Source of the DNA: Miscanthus floridulus
Taxonomy: Eukaryota; Streptophyta; Magnoliopsida; Poales; Poaceae
Assembly (NCBI RefSeq): GCF_019320115.1
Contig: NC_089598.1
Coordinates: forward strand, 29,342,248 to 29,406,247
Reading direction: 5' to 3'
Length of the DNA: 64,000 bases
In this document: positions 59,041 through 64,000 of the stretch, in pieces
How positions within the stretch are numbered: position 1 is the stretch's first letter
Layout of the letters: each line of letters starts with the position of its first letter
Notes under the pieces: generated by a model
Database searches by the model: none
Told to the model about the DNA's origin: nothing
Seen by the model: only the letters and a program-made list of their open reading frames with translations
Translations under genes and position numbers: made by a program

Positions 59041-61693
59041 CCCAATCGATTCGGATGTGTTGTTCATCACAGAAGCGAATGAATTTCCTACCGGTGAACT
59101 GTGTGCCGTTGTCTGTAATGATGGAGTTCGGTACTCCAAAGCGATGGATGATGTCGAGAAAGAACAAAACAGCTTGTTCGGATTTGATTGTGGACATTGG
59201 CCGAGCTTCAATCCATTTCGTAAACTTGTCTATGGTGACAAGCAGGTGGGTAAAGCCCCCGGGCGCCTTTTTATGTGGCCCAACCAGGTCGAGCCCCCAG
59301 ATCGCGAAGGGCCATGTGATGGGGATCATCTGGAGAGCCTGGGCCGGGAGGTGTGTTCGCCGAGCGTAGTATTGGCACCCTTCGCAGGTGCGTACAATTT
59401 GCTCGGCATCGGCTACTGCGGTGGGCCAGTAGAAACCTTGTCGGAATGCATTCCCAACCAAGGTTCTTGGTGCGGCATGATGACCGCATGCTCCACCGTG
59501 GATGTCGCTCAGCAGAAGTTTTCCCTGTTCACCAGGGATACAGAGTTGCAGAATTCCGATGTGACTTCGTTTGTAGAGTTCGCCCTCTACAAGAATGAAG
59601 GATTTGGCGTGTCGTGCGAGCCGTCGGGCTTCTGTCTTGTCGGTCGGTAGTACGTCGTGGAGGAGATAGTCGAGGTAAAGCGTTCTCCAGTCATTGGGAG
59701 GATCGGACTCCACTGTTGGGTCCTCTTCAAGCTCCATGACCTCGGGGTCGGGTGGAGCAGTTGGTGGATCAGCCCTAGGGGTCGGACTAGAAGGGCCATC
59801 GTCGGCTTGTTCTGACCCTGCGTAGCATACCGAGGGTTTGTGTTGATCACTGGCAAAGACGCCTGTTGGAACTGGCTCTCGGCTGGATGCTGCTTTTGCG
59901 AGCGTGTCGGCCGCTTCGTTGAGGCGCCTGGGGATGTGATTGAGTTCGAGGCCGTCGAATTTGTCCTCCAGACGTCGGACCTCTTGACAGTACGCCTCCA
60001 TCTTGGTATCGTGGCAGCATGACTCTTTCATGACCTGGTTGATGACCAGCTGAGAGTCGCCCCTGACGTTGAGGCGTCGGATGCCCAGCTCGATGGCGAT
60101 TCATAGGCCATTGATGAGCGCTTCGTATTCTGCAGTATTGTTTGATGAGGGGAAATGAAGCCGAACCATGTACCTCATGTGGACCCCGAGGGGGGATACA
60201 AAGACTAGTCCTGCTCCGGCGCCCTTCTTCATCAGCGATCCGTCGAAGTACATTATCCAGTACTCTTGATCGACGGCTGCTGGTGGCATCTGGACCTCGG
60301 TCCACTCCGCAATGAAGTCAGCTAGTGCCTAAGATTTGATCGCCGTTCGGGGGACATAAGAAATGCCCTGATCCATCAGCTCGAGTGCCCACTTCGCGGT
60401 TCTTCCCGTAGCGTCATGGCTACGAACGACCTCGCCAAGGGGGAACGACATCACCACTGTCACGGGGTGTGACTCGAAGTAGTGGCGTAGCTTCCTTTTG
60501 GTGATGAGGACGGTGTAGAGGAGTTTCTGGATCTAGGAGTAGCGGGTTTTGGAGTTGGATAACACCTCACTGATGAAATATACAGGGCGCTGCACCTTGA
60601 AGGCGTGCCCCTCTTCCTCTCGCTCTACTATTAAGGCGGAGCTAACCACTTGGGTGGTGGCCGATATATATAGTAGGAGAGATTCTCCGTCGCATGGAGG
60701 AACTAGGACCGGCGGCTTAGTTAAAAATCGTTTAACCATGTCAAGCGCCTCCAGAGCCTCGGCTGTCCACTCGAAGCGGTCAGTTTTCTTCAGGAGTCGA
60801 TAAAGGGGGAGTCCTCGTTCGCCGAGGCGTGAAATGAATCGGCTGAGGGCGGCAAGGCACCCTGTGATCTGCTGAACCCCCTTTATGTTTTGGATTGGGC
60901 CCATCCTTGTGATGGCTAATATTTTCTCCGGGTTGGCTTCGATGCCATGCTCAGATACGATGAAGCCAAGCAGCATGCCCCTCGAGACCCCGAAAACACA
61001 TTTTTCGGGATTGAGTTTGATGCCATTTGCCTGGAGTTTCGCAAAGGTTCGTTCAAGGTCGGCGATAAGGTGGTCAGCTCGCTTGGATTTGACTACGATG
61101 TCGTCGACATAGGCCTCAACGGTTCGCCCGATGAGGTCTCCGAAGCAATTAAGCATACAGCGCTGGTACGTTGCCCCTGCATTCTTCAGACCGAATGGCA
61201 TTGAAATGGAGCAAAACGATCCGAAGGGCGTGATAAAAGATGTCGCGAGCTGGTCGGATTCTTTCATCGCGATTTGATGGTAGCCAGAGTATGCGTCAAG
61301 GAAGCAGAGGGTTTCGTACCCCGAGGTGGAATCGACTATTTGGTCTATTCGTGGCAAAGGAAACGGATCCTTTGGACACGCCTTGTTGAGGCCAGTATAA
61401 TCGACACACATTCTCCATTTCCCGCTCTTTTTTCGGACAAGAATAGGATTTGCTAACCACTCTGGGTGGTATACTTCCTTAATGAATCCCGCGGCCAGTA
61501 GTTTGGCTATCTCCTCGCCGATGGCCCTGTGTTTCTCCTCGTCGAAGCGGCGCAGGCGTTGTTTCACTGGCTTGGAGCCCGGGAGGATTTGGAGAGTATG
61601 CTCGGCGACCTCCCTCGGGATGCCCGGCATATCCGAGGGTTTCCACGCAAAGATATCCTTGTTAGCGCGGAGGAAGTCGACGAGCGCGCTTTC
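59041..61693 (-). pseudogene. Tat B pol: RT, RNase H and truncated integrase
   Basis: The frame is shared with gag. RT (61630-60533) has VDYTGLNKACPKDPFPLPRI, AYVDDIVVKS and FISRLGERGLPLYRLL. RNase H (60289-60000) has MYFDGSLMKKGAGAG, EYEALINGL and the GDSQLV region. The integrase zinc domain is HGGACGHHAAPR with CEGCQYYARR. The core has IDKFTKWIEARP and ITDNGTQFTGRKF, then stops at IRIDWA. The catalytic glutamate and the C-terminal domain are gone, so this integrase could not work. Stops at 61694, 60533, 60329 and 60101 are each one transition from Gln or Arg codons. Confidence 0.9.
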
Positions 61694-63981
61694 CTATTCA
61701 GAGGAGAGCGCAGTCCCGATTCGGACTTTTTTGCCCTCGGAGCTACTGGGATCCAAGAGGACGTCCCGGGAGCCTTCTGCCGATTCGAACGATCCGGATG
61801 ACTTCTTTGCGTCGGGTGTCCCTTCAATGACCTCCTCCCTGAGGGTGGCGAGTTCTTCGGATGCGATGACTGTGGATGCATGTCCGCAGCATTCGACCTC
61901 GCACTCGTAAGCGTGCTGGAAGGAGGTGTCGATGGTGATGACCCCATGGGGACCCAGCATCTTCAGCTTCAGGTACGTGTAATTGGGTACGGCCATGAAC
62001 TTCGCGTAGCATGGTCGCCCCAGGATGGCATGGAAAGTCCCCGGGAACCCCACTACATTGAAGGTGAGGGTCTCAGTCCGGTAATTGGACCGATCCCCAA
62101 AAGTGATGGGCAGATCGATCTGCCCTAGTGGCACGGCTTGCCTTCCCGGCACGACGCCATGAAAAGGTGCTCGGACGGGACGGAGGTGCGTTCGGTCGAT
62201 GCCCATCTCATCGAGCGTCTTGGCGTACATGATGTTGAGGCCGCTGCCCCCATCCATCAGCACCTTGGTGAGCCGCTTTGGACCGACGATCGGGTCGACG
62301 ACAAGCGGATACCTTCCCGGATGTGGGATGGCATCCGGATGGTCGGTCCGGTCGAAGGTTATGGCGGATTCCGACCACCGGAGAAAGGCTGGCGTGGCCG
62401 GTCCAGCGGTATAAACCTCACGACGTGCGACCTTCTGGCGGCACCTGGAGTCGTAGGCCGTTGATCCTCCGAAGATCATGAGGGCTCCGGTCGGCGTTGG
62501 AAAGGTGTCGTCCTTCTCCTCCGTGTCATCAGTGGTGGGGACAGGCTCCTTCCCCTGCTCCTCCTTATTAAGGCCCCCAGCCAAGTATTTGCGCATAAGG
62601 CCACATTCCTTGTATAGGTGCTTGGCCGGGAAGGCGTGGTTTGGGCATGGCCCCTCGAGCATTCTCTCGAAGTGGTTCGGAGTGCCTTCCGCAGGCTTCC
62701 GACCACCTTTGCGATCGGCGGCGGACACGAGCGGGTTGTCGCGCCGTTGCTTCTTATTTTTTTTTTTGGCGGGATGGTTAGAGGCGCCTTCGCCGGTGTC
62801 CTTGTCCCGCCTCATCTTTCCGTCGGAGCGATCAAATATGGCTCCGACCGCCTCCTCTCCAGAGGCGTGACTGGTGGCGATGTCCAGGAGTTCCTTGGTA
62901 GTTTGTGGGCCCCTGCGTCCTAACTTGTGGACCAGGGATTCGCAGGTTGTTCCGGACAGAAAGGCTCCTATCACGTCGGCGTTGGCGATGTTAGGGAGCT
63001 CGTTGCACTGTCGAGAGAAGCGCCGAATGTACCCGCGAAGGGTTTCGTCGGCCTTCTGGCGGTAGTTTTTGAGGTCCCATGGGTTTCCAGGGCGTTTGTA
63101 CGTGCCCTGGAAGTTACCCACGAAGATCTCCGTCAGATCCGCCCAACTCTGAATAGCATTGGACGGTAGGTGCTCTAGCCATGCTCGCGCCGAGTCGGCC
63201 AAGAACAGCGGGAGATTGTGAATAATGAAGTTGTCATCACTCGCACCACCGGCCTGACATGCAAGCCGATAGTCTTCGAGCCAAAGCTCGGGATTTGTTT
63301 CGCCAGAATATTTAGGGATGTTGGTAGGCGGTCGATACCTTAGGGGGAACGCAGCGTTGAGGATGTGTCGAGCGAAGGCCTGAGGGCCTGGCAGGTCGGG
63401 GCTCGGGCTTTGGTCCTCGTTGCTGTCGTAGCGCCCACCACGTCGGGGATGATAGCCACGGCGTGCTGCTTCTCCATCGTCGCCATGGGCACGTCTCCGA
63501 GCGTCGATGATGCTGCGTACATCGTGGCCATGGCCGAGGCGTTGATGTACTGGGACGGCGGAGGGCTGCCCGCCGGCTGGCGGTGTTTGGTGTACGGATG
63601 CGTCCTTGGTGGGACGCACTGAGGGCGCGTGTTGGCTGGTGTCAGGTTCGCATCGTCGAGACAACGAACTCTCCGCCTGCTGTGCCGCTGCACGCTCGAG
63701 CAACGTGCGAATCTCCCGATGAGCGCGGCGATCCTCGGACGTCGCGGCCTCCGGAAGGCCATGCAGCAAGGCGGTTGCTACGGCGATGTTCTGGCTGGCT
63801 CGGGCAAAGTGAGGAAAGGCCCCATCGTCGGTGAGAATCCTTTGATGTACGGTGCGGGCCGTGGCGCGCACGCGCCCCCGTCTTTGCGGCGTTCAATCTC
63901 GTGATTGATGTCCGCGTATTCCCGGGCGAGCCCTTGCCCGGCCTCATCGATTTCTTGCTGACGAGCCCTTAGCTGCTCCAT
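61694..63981 (-). pseudogene. Tat B gag and protease, 725-residue open part plus N-terminal piece
   Basis: The likely start is MEQLRARQQEIDEAGQG at 63981, with a frameshift near the GC-rich run at 63865-63880. From 63871 the frame is open for 725 residues. The gag domain has YSGETNPELWLEDYRLACQA, SWADLTEIFVGNFQGTYKRP and LRGYIRRFSRQCNELPNIAN. A basic stretch (KKKNKKQRR) and a knuckle-like CPNHAFPAKHLYKEC follow. The protease has LMDGGSGLNIMYAKTLDEMG with the catalytic Asp. The TAG at 61694-61696, in ALSSE*ESALVDF, replaces a CAG and separates it from RT. This is the longest intact frame in the window. The same frame continues into RT. Confidence 0.9.
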
Positions 63982-64000
63982 CCTTAGGTGCGATGGGGCT

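Larger units (their letters stand above)
33324..64000 (-). mobile_element. Tat A: Tat-like Ty3/gypsy element, interrupted twice, right end outside window
   Basis: On the minus strand the 3' LTR is 33324-34694, then the antisense gene (35695-39241, plus strand), a repeat-rich spacer (39242-41453), copia-2, and pol (51704-54227). The remaining RT, gag and 5' LTR must lie beyond Tat B, to the right of the window. Continuity across copia-2 is supported by a repeat in the spacer: cactaaagatcgaggag at 39715 equals the sequence cactaaaggtcgg + ggag joined across the insertion. Confidence 0.87.
54228..64000 (-). mobile_element. Tat B: Tat-like element with internal deletion, right end outside window
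   Basis: The minus-strand element is nested in the RT gene of Tat A, with flank CATAC at 54223-54227. It has the 3' LTR, the front part of the antisense gene, truncated integrase, RNase H, RT, protease and gag. The 5' LTR lies beyond 64000. The end of the antisense gene, the spacer and the last part of integrase are missing because of a deletion joined at about 59037-59045. Confidence 0.88.

Noticed and set aside
61694..63871. 725-residue open frame as a functional host gene
   Set aside because: It contains Ty3/gypsy gag and protease motifs, is in frame with RT and is flanked by Tat B sequence.

Overview
The window is plant nuclear DNA, almost certainly from a grass. It is built nearly entirely of nested LTR retrotransposons: SIRE/Maximus-type Ty1/copia with ~1.8-kb LTRs, Tat-like Ty3/gypsy with an antisense gene, a small second copia, a MITE fragment and an Au-type SINE fragment. 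A panicoid grass (sorghum, sugarcane, Miscanthus or maize relatives) is the best guess from element style; this is inference. I found no host protein-coding gene, no rRNA or tRNA gene and no CRISPR array.

Layout. 1-8675: copia-1, with its 5' LTR cut by the window edge. 8676-11245: minus-strand pol remnant of Tat element A (copy 1). 11246-13388: LTR and start of the internal region of Tat element B (copy 1). 13389-13589: left-truncated MITE. 13593-30461: copia D (minus strand), split by the complete 12.6-kb Tat element C (16814-29448; both LTRs; target duplication ATCAG). 30462-33191: unassigned, possibly residual host DNA. 33192-33323: Au SINE fragment. 33324 to beyond the right edge: Tat A, interrupted by complete copia-2 (41454-51657; target duplication GTCGG) and by Tat B (54228 to beyond the edge).

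Two themes stand out. First, 1-13388 and 43048-56370 are two copies of the same nested block at a distance of 42,982 bp. The abrupt end of homology at 13388/13389 fits the junction of a ~43-kb direct tandem duplication. The part right of the copia is identical wherever compared, yet the copia bodies differ by about 1% plus indels, so conversion or assembly error must also be considered.

Second, all three Tat elements carry gag-pol on the minus strand and, between pol and the 3' LTR, a plus-strand gene. That gene has its own TATA box, a putative gypsy-type transposon domain, an acidic middle, a coiled coil and 70-80-bp GT-AG introns whose removal restores the frame. It is the best candidate here for an under-described system: an antisense accessory gene transcribed against the genomic RNA of its own element.

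Every element is decayed. In the Tat pol genes the nonsense codons are single transitions from Gln, Trp or Arg codons, the pattern expected from deamination of methylated cytosine in silenced chromatin. Copia-2 differs: it is broken mostly by 1-bp indels.
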